Assembly (NCBI GenBank): GCA_021399435.1
Contig: JAJTUP010000004.1
Span: forward strand, 310,001 to 374,000
Length of the DNA: 64,000 nucleotides
Direction: 5' to 3'
From: Diaporthe sp. PMI_573
Lineage: Eukaryota > Ascomycota > Sordariomycetes > Diaporthales > Diaporthaceae
In this document: positions 45,927 to 57,629 of the stretch, in pieces
Position numbering within the stretch: position 1 is the first letter of the stretch
Layout: every line of letters begins with the position of its first letter
Program-made: the position numbers and the translations under genes
The notes under the pieces: generated by a model
What the model saw: the letters and a program-made list of their open reading frames with translations, nothing else
Told to the model about the DNA's origin: nothing
Databases searched by the model: none

Positions 45927-46700
45927 ATGGCGCCTCAATATCCGGACATATCATCCCGTCGCTCTAGACCTCGGCAAGCGAGACCTGCCTTGCGACCCAC
46001 TCGCGAGCGGAGCGACGTCACCCGGCGCCTCGGACAACATGCACTGAGGAACGCAGCAGGCAGATACCCACAGCAACGGGAGCCACAAGGTGGGAGGAGT
46101 AGTAGCAGGAATGGCCACGGTGGAAAGCAGGGAAACCACGGAAGCCAGCACAGCGATGGAGGCTCAGGCCTCGGCCAGGCCGCGATGAGCTTGCTGGTCG
46201 GCCAGCTGCTGGAAGAAGTCGTCGACTATGTTGTCCGCCATAACTTCTTCCGGCGCCAGAAAGATTCTTCATCCGAGGGCGCTACGAAAAACACGGCGAC
46301 CACGACGGCGACAACAGCAAAGGCAGCCGAACAGCAGCCGCAGGAGCAGCCTCACCTACAACGGTCCCCCTCACAGTCGTCGCTCGAGGAGAGGCAGCGC
46401 CGCCGCCGCCACAGACGGAGCGAGGTTCTCATGACCTCACTGGACCGGCTCTCGGGCGAGCTGGAGACGACATACGATGCGCTGATGCGTGTCAGCCACG
46501 CTCCCCAGGGGGCTCAAATTTCCACGGGCGATGAGCCCCTTATTGCCAACGTTGATGAGCTGCGACGGGCCATCACCCGGAGCCTGGCCAGAATAGAGTC
46601 GATTCGCCACCATCACCGTGCTACCAGGCGAGGGTCCAGGAGCGCAAGGTCTACGAGGATGGGATCGACCATAACCAGGGGCGGGTCTGATGCTCGGTAG
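45927..46700 (+). CDS. Hypothetical basic protein with helical C-terminal half
   Basis: Single-exon frame of 257 residues, start ATG 45927. The N-terminal 75 residues are Arg/Gln/Gly rich and low complexity. Residues about 80-110 form a predicted amphipathic helix (MSLLVGQLLEEVVDYVVRHNFF). A second helical segment with heptad-like spacing runs from about 150 to 230 (EVLMTSLDRLSGELETTYDALMR ... DELRRAITRSLARIESI), then an Arg/Ser-rich tail. No catalytic motif. A protein-protein interaction role is only a guess. The helix pattern and lack of interrupting stops favour a real gene over chance. Confidence 0.6.
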   Translation: MAPQYPDISSRRSRPRQARPALRPTRERSDVTRRLGQHALRNAAGRYPQQREPQGGRSSSRNGHGGKQGNHGSQHSDGGSGLGQAAMSLLVGQLLEEVVDYVVRHNFFRRQKDSSSEGATKNTATTTATTAKAAEQQPQEQPHLQRSPSQSSLEERQRRRRHRRSEVLMTSLDRLSGELETTYDALMRVSHAPQGAQISTGDEPLIANVDELRRAITRSLARIESIRHHHRATRRGSRSARSTRMGSTITRGGSDAR

Positions 46701-47311
46701 TTGGTTAGATTGGGGAGTTCTGGCGTTAGGTCTCTTCAATCCTCACTTGGACAATATTTCCTTTTCCCCTCAGAATGTACTGCAAATGGATCAGATGGTT
46801 TGTTTCTTACCCATAGCTGCTTCTTGAAAGCACATTTAGAATTTCATCAGAGGCTCACGGAGTCCTTGGCCATGCACATGGATTGAATGCCGAAAGCAAT
46901 ACTATTTGTGACCGGTAAATAACAAAGGATACCTGGTGGGCCGACTTATAGGATCATTTAGATTAATACGTACACATAATCCAAAGCACGACTCGCCAGC
47001 TTGAGAGTGTGGTACCTCTAAGAAGAAGAGGGTGTCAGCATTCGCACCACTTGGGCGTCCTCGTTCCCCAGACGGTCGGTATACTGCCTGAGACATTCAC
47101 TATGGCCCCTCACACTTATGCCTAAAATTACTGGATTCACGCACGCGGCTCATCAGGAAACTGTGATTGAATATATAGGAATGCATTAAGAAAACCACCC
47201 GTGGGTCTCCCAACGGAGCTCGACAGGTCGTATTACTTGTTGCTTTTTGGCATACCACTTGTGCAAACTCGATGGCCTCGCAGTCACCGGCTTGGTATCA
47301 ACAACGCTGCT
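46701..47311. other. Intergenic, 611 bp, convergent
   Basis: 3' flanks of two convergent genes; nothing recognised. Confidence 0.4.
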
Positions 47312-48552
47312 TTACTTGCTTGTTGGAAGATTCTCTTCAGGCCCGCCAGCGGGGCCGCTGTAGTCCCACCACCAGTCTCCCTCATGTCGGCACGGGCCTA
47401 TGACACAGTACTCGCCGCCCCCAGAGTTGGCTTGGTTGGGGGAAAAGAGGATGAATGGGTCGCTGTGCCGTGACAACCCGTCACATGTGTCGAGGTAATC
47501 GTTCCATACTGTGTACGCAGTGTGAGCTACGTTGAACCAGATACAGACAGTCTCGCCCGCTTCAGCACTGCAGGTGTAGTCGTTCAGCGTCGTCCACTTC
47601 TCCCGGACAAAGAATCCGCCTGAGATCCAGTTCTCCACGTGGTCGTTCGACGTGGTGTAGGAAATGGAGACACCCTTTGGTTTACGATAGCTGATAGAGC
47701 ATTTTGGAGTTGTTCCACAGTTCGTTCTCCCCTGCAAAGCATCCCATGTCAGCAAACTATCGAAGGTGGACTTCTTATTGTGTTTAGATGTCAGACGGTG
47801 AGTTGGACTGGCTATCATTTATTTGTGCGTGTATGTGTGTGGCGTTTCTTTTTTTTTTTTGTTGAGGGGGGGTCAGGAGGAGAGGACATTTAGGACACTG
47901 TCTTGTTGAAGCGACTGTCTAATAGCCAATATAGGAACTGATCACTTACGCTCAACTGAAAGTTGTAATAGTTCTGATGAGGATCACCGTAGCCGAACAA
48001 CTCTGTGGTTCCGCTCTCACTGCAGGCCGGGGCACGTGGAACAATCTTGGTCGGATTTGTGTCAATCGGCCCCAAGAACGTGCGTGTTGCTGCATTCAGA
48101 GTCTTTGAAAGTCGAGAAAAGGTGTTTGGGATGCACTCAGCATCGTCAAGCTCACCCAATGGCTGCAGTGGGAGCCCAGCAGGCACATTGACAGTGCAGG
48201 AGACGGCAGCTTCGACATCGTTGAACACGCGACCACAGATGATCCCGCCGGAGTGCTTGATATCTTCGTGGATCCGGTAGGTGGAGGGGCCAACGGTGAG
48301 GTTGCCGCTGCCACGTTCATCGACGTCAAAGATGATGGGCAGGTTGCCGAAACTGCCCGAACTGAGGGAAGCCGAGCAGGCTCGTCCCACAAGAACGTCG
48401 CTGGAGACGGCCTCGACTGTGATGTTGGAGTTCACCTTGTGGTAAACAACCGTGAGCTGTTGTTTGTCGCCGGGGATTTCGGAGATGGCTGGCAAAGCCA
48501 ATGCGAAGGAAAAGAGTGGCAATAGGGCCACTATGAGAGTGAAGAGGCTCAT
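47312..48552 (-). CDS. Cysteine-containing secreted protein of unknown function
   Basis: Two exons, complement of 47312-47731 and 47950-48552; 340 residues; the intron is long (218 nt). ATG 48552 starts a strong signal peptide (MSLFTLIVALLPLFSFALA). Residues about 20-200 are a Val/Ser-rich domain with several Cys and N-glycosylation sites. The second exon carries a separate Cys-rich module with NCGTTPKCSISY, WISGGFFVREKWTT, DYTCSAEAGETVCIWFNVAHTAYTVWN and CVIGPC, a pattern I have seen in fungal extracellular proteins of unknown function. The even number of Cys and the secretion signal fit an apoplast or cell-wall location; an effector role is possible but unproven. Confidence 0.78.
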
Positions 48553-49509
48553 ATTGGCGAAAGGCAATGGATCGAAGCGGAATGAGTGGATGCTGTGGTT
48601 GTTGGGCAATGGATCTCGGGTCTGTGTTGACTTGCTGACGGGTCCAAGTTGTCGATGGTGGAAAAAGTTGGCACCAAAGCTTGCAAGATACCGGAGGCAG
48701 ATAGATATAGGATTTTGTGACTCACTATAATCTGTGAATTGAGAGTGGACCCATGTTTATGAATGGTTTATGTGAATGTTCGTAGCTGCGTTTGAAGATC
48801 ACGCTCAGTTGTCCGTGACTTCCTCTATTATCCAAATGCTGACGACATATCGGTGAATCAACTGCTCTTCACAACAGAACCATGCCGATTCTACATCCTG
48901 TAACAGTTTCCAATCCCATAGCGGCCTGGGGTTGGCTGCATTAGCGTACGACACTCCGAAAGACTGTTTGTTTCCATTCGAATATTTGCAAACGGATAGG
49001 TTCGAGCATTGCCACTTGCCCAACTTGAATATTCCAGTCAGGCGGCCATGTATAAAAATTCGCCAGTTTGGAAGTACAATTAGAACGAGAAGAAGCAGAT
49101 AGTCAATAGAGCAGAGACATTCAGTCTACCCAACGTTTGCTGAAACAAAACCGACAATTATCCGGAAAACTGACAAAACCTGTTGCACAGCTAAGGACCG
49201 TACATTGCTCTGGAGCTCAAAATCTCGCTACGTACCGGTAGAATGTTTGAATGGTGATGACAACTCAGCCACCGCCTCCGCTGGTCTGATTCAAATTTCC
49301 CCTGGGCAAATGCTTCCCAAAGACCGCTCTCACAAAGCAATCAAATGTACATAGGAATCAACCACCAGTAACGCCACTTGTAACGACTTCCATCATCACA
49401 CATGTCATGAAAATATCACATCGCTCGCAACAAAAGAAAGAACTGCTGGAATCGTTTGACCATGCTCGTCAACGCCTAGTAACCCAGACACCCGAGCCAA
49501 AGCTCTCAT
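48553..49509. other. Intergenic, 957 bp
   Basis: Promoter side of the secreted-protein gene. No additional gene seen. Confidence 0.4.
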
Positions 49510-49881
49510 TCATGCCGGCGGATCAGCGGCCGGAGGCGGCGGAGGCGGCGGAGGAGCACCCGCGCCCTCGGAAGAAGTCTTGGAGCCTTTGGAGCTGTGG
49601 TGCCGATGGTGTCGTCGCCGTTTGCTGTGGAAGTGCACCGTGTACCGGTACCGGTATAGGAACACGATGCTCGCGATGATGAAGAGCCCGAGGAGGACGC
49701 CCACTACGATGCCGATGGTGGTGTTTGTGCTTGAGGTCGTGTCCCGCCTCCTCAAATCCACCCATCTTGTGAGGTGTGACAAGCTTGACTTCGGCGAGAT
49801 TGTGTCCGGCGCCGAGGCGGCCCGCGCGGCCGGCGATAGGGCAGAGGAAGTGAGCGGGCGGGAGTGGAGCAGGATATACAT
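49510..49881 (-). CDS. Small single-pass membrane protein with basic and polyproline tail
   Basis: Single-exon frame, 123 residues. About 55 Ser/Ala-rich residues, then one strong transmembrane helix (TTIGIVVGVLLGLFIIASIVFLY), a basic histidine/arginine cluster (KRRRHHRHHSSKGSK) and a run of eight prolines near the end. By the positive-inside rule the basic tail is cytoplasmic. No signal peptide is evident, so it may be a signal-anchor protein. Similar short, lineage-conserved membrane proteins occur in ascomycetes; function unknown. The overlapping plus-strand frame is a shadow. Confidence 0.55.
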   Translation of the reverse strand: MYILLHSRPLTSSALSPAARAASAPDTISPKSSLSHLTRWVDLRRRDTTSSTNTTIGIVVGVLLGLFIIASIVFLYRYRYTVHFHSKRRRHHRHHSSKGSKTSSEGAGAPPPPPPPPAADPPA

Positions 49882-51531
49882 CCAATGCTTGGTCTTAATG
49901 ATCTATTTTATGCTCAAGCACTTTGCTGAGAGGTTGGTATGACCACGAGATGATGCCTGGTGGAGACGCAAACGACATGTCTAATAAATGGAGTCAACCG
50001 AGAGTGATGCACACGTGGAACAATGGAGAAGGAAGAGAGAAAGCAGTCAAACGCGCGACCGTTGGGTTCGGAAGGGGCCGGGGGTTCTGAGCTCATTTTT
50101 TAACTTTTTCCCCCTGACGACCTGCCATCCCATCTCTTCCTTGCGGCCCGGCGGCCAATGTGTAGGAGCCGCCTCGGAGTGCCACCCACCTGGGCACCGC
50201 TCGCGGTGCTCGGCGGCAGAGGAGTCGTGATGTGACACCTCACACAAGGCGAACCTAGATCCTTCCACGCGAGTTCCACGCCAGTCGTGTGCCACCCCAA
50301 ATGGAACGCTTTCGTTATTGCCAAAACTCTCTCGATAGAGGCGCCCAGACAAACAGCATCGTTCAAGTCTCACAGAACGGTAGAATCGGGAGGGGAACCT
50401 GTGTGTTGCGAGCGAATAGAGAGCAGGGCGGGGCGACATGCATACAAGCTTGCATGTGGGCACTGCAATTCCAGGGCGTTCCCCTACTGATTCGACAGTG
50501 CTGCAGGTCTCGAGCCTCCTGATTGCCTGTATTCGTTGATTAGTGACGACTTGCAGCGCGGAACTACTGCAAGCTGTCCATGGCCGGGATTGGCTCCCGG
50601 ACATCACGAAATAGCGCTGTAAATTGTGGAAACTTGTAGCGGTGCAACGGTGCGTTGATTCGGTCTTCCTATGCGCCAGTTGATTTCTTGGTCGTCAAAC
50701 TCATGTTCTAATCAGAGTTCAACGTTACTGTACGGCTTGTTGCTCGCGAGTCGCCCGGCGAGGGATATTCAGTCCAAGGCCCCTGTCCATCCTGCATCAG
50801 CACCTGCAGCTTCCCGTGGACGTGGGCCACCTGGCACAGGAATATAAAACAAGCGCTGAGCAGTTTGCTCCACTGAATGCTTGGTAGCAAGGTACGCATA
50901 TCATGTGGCCAGCTCTGGCTGCTGTGCTACCTGCGTGCGCGAAATCTTTCCCTTGTGCCTCCATCTGAGAGTGTTCCTAATTCGTTGTGCTTCCCAGTAC
51001 CAGTCTACGAGTTGCTATTAGTGGCTGACGAGCAAGTTATCCCAAAGCCTCCGAGAACTTGAGGGGCCACATTCATCCTTCGCCAGCGATGCAGACCAAT
51101 TGCTGAGACCGAGGGACAAGCATGTTTGTCATCGTTATTTCTCCGATACACTACATACGAGACAACATCAAGCCACTGGCATTTTACGTGTGCACATTCG
51201 TCAGCAGCAACCAGTGTGGGGTTGGGTGAAGGTGGTGTTGCGGCCCAACGACCCCAACATCGTGCATGAGGTACCAATTTGAGCTTCATACAATCTAACC
51301 CCGATCTCCCGATTCCCTACGGCCTTCCGCCTGTCCGCCGACTCAGTTGCTGCCACCTCTTCCAGGGTCTACGAATATCACAATCGGCGTGACTGCCCCA
51401 GCTCCGTCGATGAACTGGACATGATATCAGGCAGGACTTTTGTAGCCGACCCGTTTCCTTTGTGAACCCAGGTCTGAAGAATCACCAAACAGGGTATTAC
51501 AAAGGAGAAACAGACCATGGGGCTACTCGAA
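49882..51531. other. Intergenic, 1.65 kb, nothing recognised
   Basis: A 186-codon minus-strand frame (50047-50607) shows no domain, no hydrophobic core pattern and no splice partners, and is treated as chance. Holds the 3' flank of the P450 gene. Confidence 0.45.
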
Positions 51532-53111
51532 TCACAAGGCGCTGACGTCAAGCATCAGTTTACCCCCTCTAGGTGCAATGTTGAATCTGTCATCCATCTC
51601 CATGTCAGCCTCACTCATCTCGCTGGACAGAGACAAGCGGGCTATTCGAAGCACCTCGCTGATCCCAACATACAGCTCACACCATGCCAGGTTCTGCCCT
51701 ATGCAATTCCGACGTCCTACGCTAAATGGAGCTTATGGAGGGTTAATATCGAAAGAAACCACAAAGATCAAAGCGGTGGCGACTTACTAAGAGCAGTCTC
51801 CATAGCCTCGAGCTTTGGGGACTCTAACCATCTCTCTGGTATAAAAGACTCCGGATCTGGGAAGACAACAGGGTCTCTGTGGTGAACATAGTTCTGCATC
51901 CCCACAACCACTCCTGGAGGAAGCTCCGTGCCATCAATATAGATGGGCTGATCGAGTATCCGTGGCAGCGTTGAGATAATGGTCGGATAGAGGCGCATAG
52001 TCTCCTTGATGACGGCGTTCAAATACGGCGCCTCGCGTAATTCAGCCAGGTTATTTGTATCGGACACTCTCATTATCTCTTCCCGGAGGCGCTCCTGCAC
52101 GTGTTGATTCCGAGGCAGGGAGATCACGTAGAGGAAATAAGTCAGAGTGGATGAGGTGGTGCCGCTTCCAGCGAGCATAATACCCATAGCCTCCTCGACA
52201 AACTCTGCCTCGCTGAGTTGACGTCCCACCCAGCCATCTACTCCATCCCTGAAGGGAGCCAGCAGGAAGTCCTGAATATCCTCTGAATCTTTTCGGTCCA
52301 GGTACTCTCGCACCATCTGACGGCTGCATTCATGCCAGTAGTTGTGCGCCCTGTACACTGCCCCTATGCGGCCTGGCACCTTTGTGTTCCAGCTGGCATC
52401 CTTTAGCGGCGGGAAGATGGCGTTGAAAATTAACCTGGGGCCGCTCGTCTCCATTGCCTTGAGGACCGACAGCGCACTGCTGCGGCTACCGAAGTCTTTG
52501 GCAAATCCCGCTGCACAGACGAGCTCGAAACTGAACAGCGCACAAAGCTCGTACGCATCCACGGTCCCACGCTTTGAGGCAGCCGCGTCTGAGAGAAAGC
52601 GGTCTGCTAGAAGCCGCGACTTGTCTCTGATGATGTGCTCCAGCTTGTGCATCGACTGCAAGGAGTACGGCGCTGCCACCAGCTTCCTGCGCGCCGCGTG
52701 CTGCTCACGGTTGACCATCTGGAAGATATTGTCCGGGCCTGTGAATGTGGCAGCACCGTAGAAGCTCGGGTCCTTGTGGCTGGTCTTTGGATTCGAGTAA
52801 ATGGTCCGGTAGTGCGCAGGATCTGCTATGGACACCTCGCCTGGTGCAACTCGCACCACAGGACCGTACTTCTTGTGCAGCTCATACAGCCATTGCGCTC
52901 GTCGGCCCTTGAAAGCAGCAAGGCTGACTGGCAGCCCCGTCAGTCGCGAGAGGAATGGCCCTGGTATAGTTCGCAAATTTCCAAACACAATCAGTGTTAT
53001 GACCCGCACAAGAACAGCAAAGGAAACAGCCACAGCGAAGAGTGCTGCTTGCTCGCTGGCTGTTTTCTGCCGCAGCTCCGAAACGATGGAAGATGCAGGA
53101 GCCATTGGCAC
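51532..53111 (-). CDS. Cytochrome P450 monooxygenase
   Basis: Two exons, complement of 51532-51731 and 51788-53111; 507 residues. The last intron (56 nt) splits the heme-binding region, and splicing restores it: FSVGRRNCIG at 444-453 with heme-ligand Cys451. Other marks are an N-terminal membrane anchor (about 22-44), the proline hinge TIPGPF, the I-helix oxygen-binding AGSGTTSS (314-321), the K-helix KETMR (369-373) and PERW (425-428). It is an ER-bound enzyme that hydroxylates a small molecule using electrons from P450 reductase; the substrate cannot be inferred. The neighbouring amino-acid permease is transcribed the same way, 596 bp upstream. No polyketide or peptide synthase lies in the window. 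Confidence 0.93.
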
Positions 53112-53707
53112 AGTTTCGTGGGATGAGGTTTATCAATTATCGAACTTACTATGACAATTTGTTAAACAGAACAGAAAGAAAAGAAACAAACCGATCACAT
53201 GCCCTATATGTGGACGATCACCCTCAGTGGTTTGTCCGGCCCCGCCCCCTCTCGTTCCCGATAGTTTCGTCAACGGGTCAGTCAACTTCCCCGAAACACT
53301 CCCGTGCGCCCAGATGCGGGGGTTGCCCCGAGTCGTGCAGTAGTTAAGAATAAGTCAAGCAGAAATATGACAGTCATGTGCTTAAAAGACGGCAATGTGA
53401 GCGTGTATTCAAGCTGTCTTGCCGTTCACTGCCTGATGATGTGTGGGGCCGAGCGGCCTTGACGAGGATCGTTTCCATGCTTAAATCCGCCCGGACTTGA
53501 TCATACACACGCACTGTGAGAAGTGACCGTTCGGCTCAGTGCTTACCCGCTGAGAGTTAGTGAAAACGCTGGATTCGAGGCTCTCGTGCGGAAAAAGGAG
53601 AGGAAATGCCCTATACTAGTAGACATTTGGATCTGTTGCTGTATTCACGTGATGTTCCTAAAGATATTTCACATAATTGAGTTGACGCCAAACCGACCTT
53701 CATCTCC
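53112..53707. other. Intergenic, 596 bp
   Basis: Between the amino-acid permease stop and the P450 start, both on the minus strand. Contains the P450 promoter; nothing else seen. Confidence 0.4.
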
Positions 53708-55859
53708 TCATTCCATCTTCCTAACATACTCTACAGGGCCATCATAGTGTTTCTTTCCCCAGAACAGGTAATAGACCGTAGAAAAGAGGATGACCGCGCC
53801 ATATATCAAGATGTTCCAATTCATGTTGGCCGCGTCGGGATGGGGCGACGAAGGGAAGAACGCCAGTATGAAGAAGAATATCAGGAAAACCATCGAGATG
53901 ATATTTACAACCAAGCCCCACCTGCCCAGGGTGAACTTGGATTGCAGCAGAGGTCGGTTCGTACACCGGCGCCATATTGTACATCCGATTGAGACGATGT
54001 AGCTGGACAGCATGGCGTTGATTTGCAGGCCAGTGATGGAGTTGAGGGCAGTTGCAGACCCTAAATTTATCAGGGACAAGACGCTGGTGAACACAAAGGT
54101 GAAGATGAGCGCATTGAAAGGGATGTCCCAGCCTGGTCGGACGGTCGCGAACCACGTGCTGAAAGGAAGTCCTTTGTCTCGTGCAAAGGCATACAGCTGG
54201 CGGGAGCTTGTAGCAACGAAAGTTAATAGCCCGAAGAAGAACATTATCGTGATGAAGACGGACATAGCGGTTGCCCCTCTCGTTGACTGGACCGCGTTGT
54301 AAAATATCTGCATGAAGGGATATCCTATTCCTTACAAGTCAGTAACTGTTGTTGACCTGTCCAGACGATAGCAATGATAATCAATCGGACAGCTGAAGAA
54401 CTCGGTGACTTGACATTGTGGAAGGCATGTGAGGTCAGGCAAATCAACCGATTGGGAGACTATTGCGCACTAGCAGCACATAATTCCCAGGACATAGACC
54501 TCCTTGGCTTCGGAAATAGGAGTGTTTGGGGCCAATGAAACCATGGGGAGAAATTTAGAAATATCGCACCTGTTGGGCTGTTGAGAGCTTCTTCAAGGTC
54601 CCCAACACAGAAGCAGAACGTAATGGCCATAGCCCAGGCTAAGCCGCCGTTCACAACGGTCGTCCAGATCATACACTTTGGGAGTGTTTTACCGGCATCT
54701 CGAAGCTCCTCAGACATGTGTACGGCGGCATCTCCTCCAATGAGAGGATAAATACCGCTTGTGATGCCCATGAGAGCAGACCCACCGAGGCTTCTCCAAC
54801 CGCCTCCGTCGCTGAATTGGGTGAAGACTTGTTTGGGTGACGCGTTGACAGGTGCGAGGACCCAAAGACTGACCAAGATACCGAAAAAGGCAAAGATGTG
54901 AATGACAAGGATGATGGCCTCAATCAGAGGTAATTTTCTGGCCAGGACCTAGGACTATGTTAGCAACTCTTCCGGCACCGAAAGCATAGAAACGGTATAT
55001 ATCGTCATACCGTATTGAAAAGGATTGCGAATGCAGAGACAGCTATAGTTAGAAGCGTCCCATGCCATCGCTCGTAGGAGTAACCAGGGTTGTTCAGCGC
55101 AATGAGCCCCTGGATCTGTGTTCCAACGAGATACGCGCCTGAAGTACAGCCTACTTGCCAACCCAAAACACAAAGCCATCCCATCAGATAGCTAATGAAC
55201 TTCTGACAGTCTCTGGGGGCGAATTCAGACACCCAATGATATCTAAATGCTCGTTAGCTGTTGCGTGTTGATAACTTGTACGTGGTGGCACACATACTGC
55301 CCGCCAACTGTAGGCATCATCGAGCCCATTTCCGCCCTGGGAATCCGGAATTAGCAAGACATAAATTGAGAGTGTTGTTGAGCCTCTTCTGAGGCGAGGG
55401 GTACTTGCATTGAGGTGTTGATAAAGATGAATGCCACCCAGCAGATAAAGAACATCCAAATCAAACCCGCGGTACCGCCGTTGACGAGGCCGATGTTCGA
55501 CACACTGCAAATTCAAAATGAGTCTCGATTTTTTATAGCCATCCATGCGATGACAGCCACAAACCTAATGATGCTCTCCCATGATGCCATGAGAATCATA
55601 GTGAAGCCAAACATCGAAACGAACCGAAAGTTCCTCTGCACGCCATCAACATCAGCAATGACATGACACGGCAACCCCGTCGGCATTCAATATCACAAAC
55701 CCTCAACTCCTGCTTCTTTCCCATCCGAAACATATTGGCCCGATCGTCCGAAGTGCCACTCTTCTCGTCAACGGCACTGCCGTTGCCGAGTGCCTGACGA
55801 AGGCTCAATTCACCATAATCATTGTCGACCTGCGCGCCGGTCTTCACAGCTGAGGCCAT
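53708..55859 (-). CDS. Amino-acid/GABA permease (APC superfamily)
   Basis: Seven exons, complement of 53708-54324, 54570-54948, 55011-55242, 55298-55336, 55409-55504, 55565-55635 and 55701-55859; 530 residues, with phase kept everywhere. Family segments in order: QELRRNFRFVSMFGFTMILMASWES (TM1), GGTAGLIW, the MAEM-like SMAEMGSMMPTVGGQYHWVSE split over a 39-nt micro-exon, PGYSYERWHGTLL, GGDAAVHMSEEL, SPTGYPFMQIFYN across the longest intron (245 nt), and FARDKGLPFSTWF. About 12 helices. The intron between 55409 and 55336 begins GCAAGT (a GC-AG intron); only that choice restores the conserved reading. The protein takes up GABA, choline or other amines at the plasma membrane; substrate uncertain. 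Confidence 0.9.
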
Positions 55860-57629
55860 CTTGGTAGCATTCAGCTGCTATGGTTGATCTCTGGCAGTCG
55901 TTTGCCACGACTCAGGCCAGAGGACGGTGCGGAGGTAGGCACCAGAGAAGGGGTCGAAGGATTTTCAGGGGGCATGTGATATATCACCCACTACCTTCTA
56001 CGCCGAACGGATACATACAGGAATGCAACACTCTAATTGGGTTGGCCCGTCTATATGTGCAGGGTTGGAGACAGAACCGAGCGTGCTGGACAAAGACCCA
56101 CCTAATAGTGCCGCCCAGAATCCAATTCAAGGGGCATCACCATTGGTATGGGTAAATCGACAGGCATGAAGAGCGAAATTGCGCCAGGCATGGCGTCACG
56201 CCTGATTGGGGGCGGACAGAAATCGCTTATCCCCGAGGATTTCAGACTTCATGGGTTTCTGGTCCAAATGCCAGACTAATTATCTGCTCAAGGTTTACGT
56301 ACCTGCTTGCTATGCTCGAATGCACTACTCTTGATGGAGAAGTCGTTACACCCTAACCGGCACAGTTCTGATGAATACCTCACATCTGTAGATTTTTCAT
56401 CGCAGCTGCGTAGCCAACATAATAGAGTAGGGGTGATACGAACTGAATTGAGCCGTAAATATTAACCACGATCGCCACGCTGGCGCACTCCGAGCGATTT
56501 TAACACCTAAAGTAGGTATGCAAGCGTGGAAAAGTTCCGTTACTGTCCCCACCCTTTTGAGGCTAGTAGTTATGGATATGGGGCCCCTCTTACATTTAGC
56601 CCACGAGGAGTCAGATTGGAAGGCATGTCCGGAGACTTGCGCAGCACTCGATTCTTTGACATCTCGTCTCACAACAGCCTAATGCATCCTGCCGTGGCTC
56701 CGGGCTGGGGGCATGATATGATCCTCTTAAAACTTATAAGACAGCGAAGTCCTAGCCCTCGCATTTTGTGTAACAAGAAGGGACAAAGGCAAGCTGGGGC
56801 TTGGGTGTGGACAGTTGCTCGAGCCTGATCTGCGACTCAGACCCATCCGTATCCCCTCAGCTGGATCACACAACCATTCGAGTTTGAGTGACTGGAGAAC
56901 CAGATACACGTGGAACGACAATATTCAAGATGATCGACACCAGAGACCCCCACACGCCAAAATCTGGTTTGTGGGTTCCGAATACAGGCGCGGCTAGCTT
57001 ACCGGAGATCCTATTCGCAACCTGAAACTTTTCCCTCGAGGCGCCCCAAGCCCCGGCTTCGACTTGTGGTGACCTGTCACAAGTGACAGGATGGGGGTCA
57101 GCGTTATGCCTGCATCGGTGAGCATAATTCGCCAAGGTCGGAAAGGTGCCGGGCAGAAATGTACGGACCGCCCGTAGCCCGTACCACGGTCGCGCCTGTC
57201 ACGTTGCCTGTAAAGGCCTTGGGTCTGTCATGATCCACCGCAAAACACAGCCATCTGAAGCCGCGTTTGGGTCGTAATCCCGGCCCTGTTCTCTTCCTTC
57301 GATGTACGCAATGTGTCGGACTTGATATCATAGCTAGTGCCTGGGCAAATCACTGTAATTGTTCCGTTGGCTGTCAATCCATCATAAATCTGGATTGTGG
57401 CACCCTTTTGCCTGGCTCGAGAAGGTAGGCGTGATTTGTTGCCCACGCGGGTACAATATACGTGACCCGCTGTTGGCTTGTGTGCGATAAGAAGTCCTCA
57501 TCTCGCACTGACCACTGTTGCCCCCTCAACTTGTCTCCAGCGTTCATATACGGTTGGGGGACCTCCACCATCCGGCAGGGAACGGCAACATGCTTTCTTG
57601 ACAGCTTTTCCAGATGTCAGTTGAGAATC
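55860..57629. other. Intergenic, 1.8 kb, divergent promoters
   Basis: Between divergent permease and receptor genes. A perfect inverted repeat lies at 57073-57090. Frames here have no domain support. Confidence 0.45.
57073..57090. promoter_or_regulatory. Perfect 8-bp-arm inverted repeat, possible dimer-binding site
   Basis: CCTGTCAC-AA-GTGACAGG, two perfect 8-base arms around AA, 540 bp before the start of the PTH11-like gene. Palindromes of this form can bind dimeric transcription factors, but no factor is assigned and chance is possible. Confidence 0.35.

Noticed and set aside
50047..50607. 186-codon minus-strand frame
   Set aside because: Random-looking composition, no splice partners or motifs.
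51732..51800. P450 apparently lacking its heme-binding loop
   Set aside because: The loop lies in a second exon after a 56-nt intron; FSVGRRNCIG is restored, so the gene is intact.
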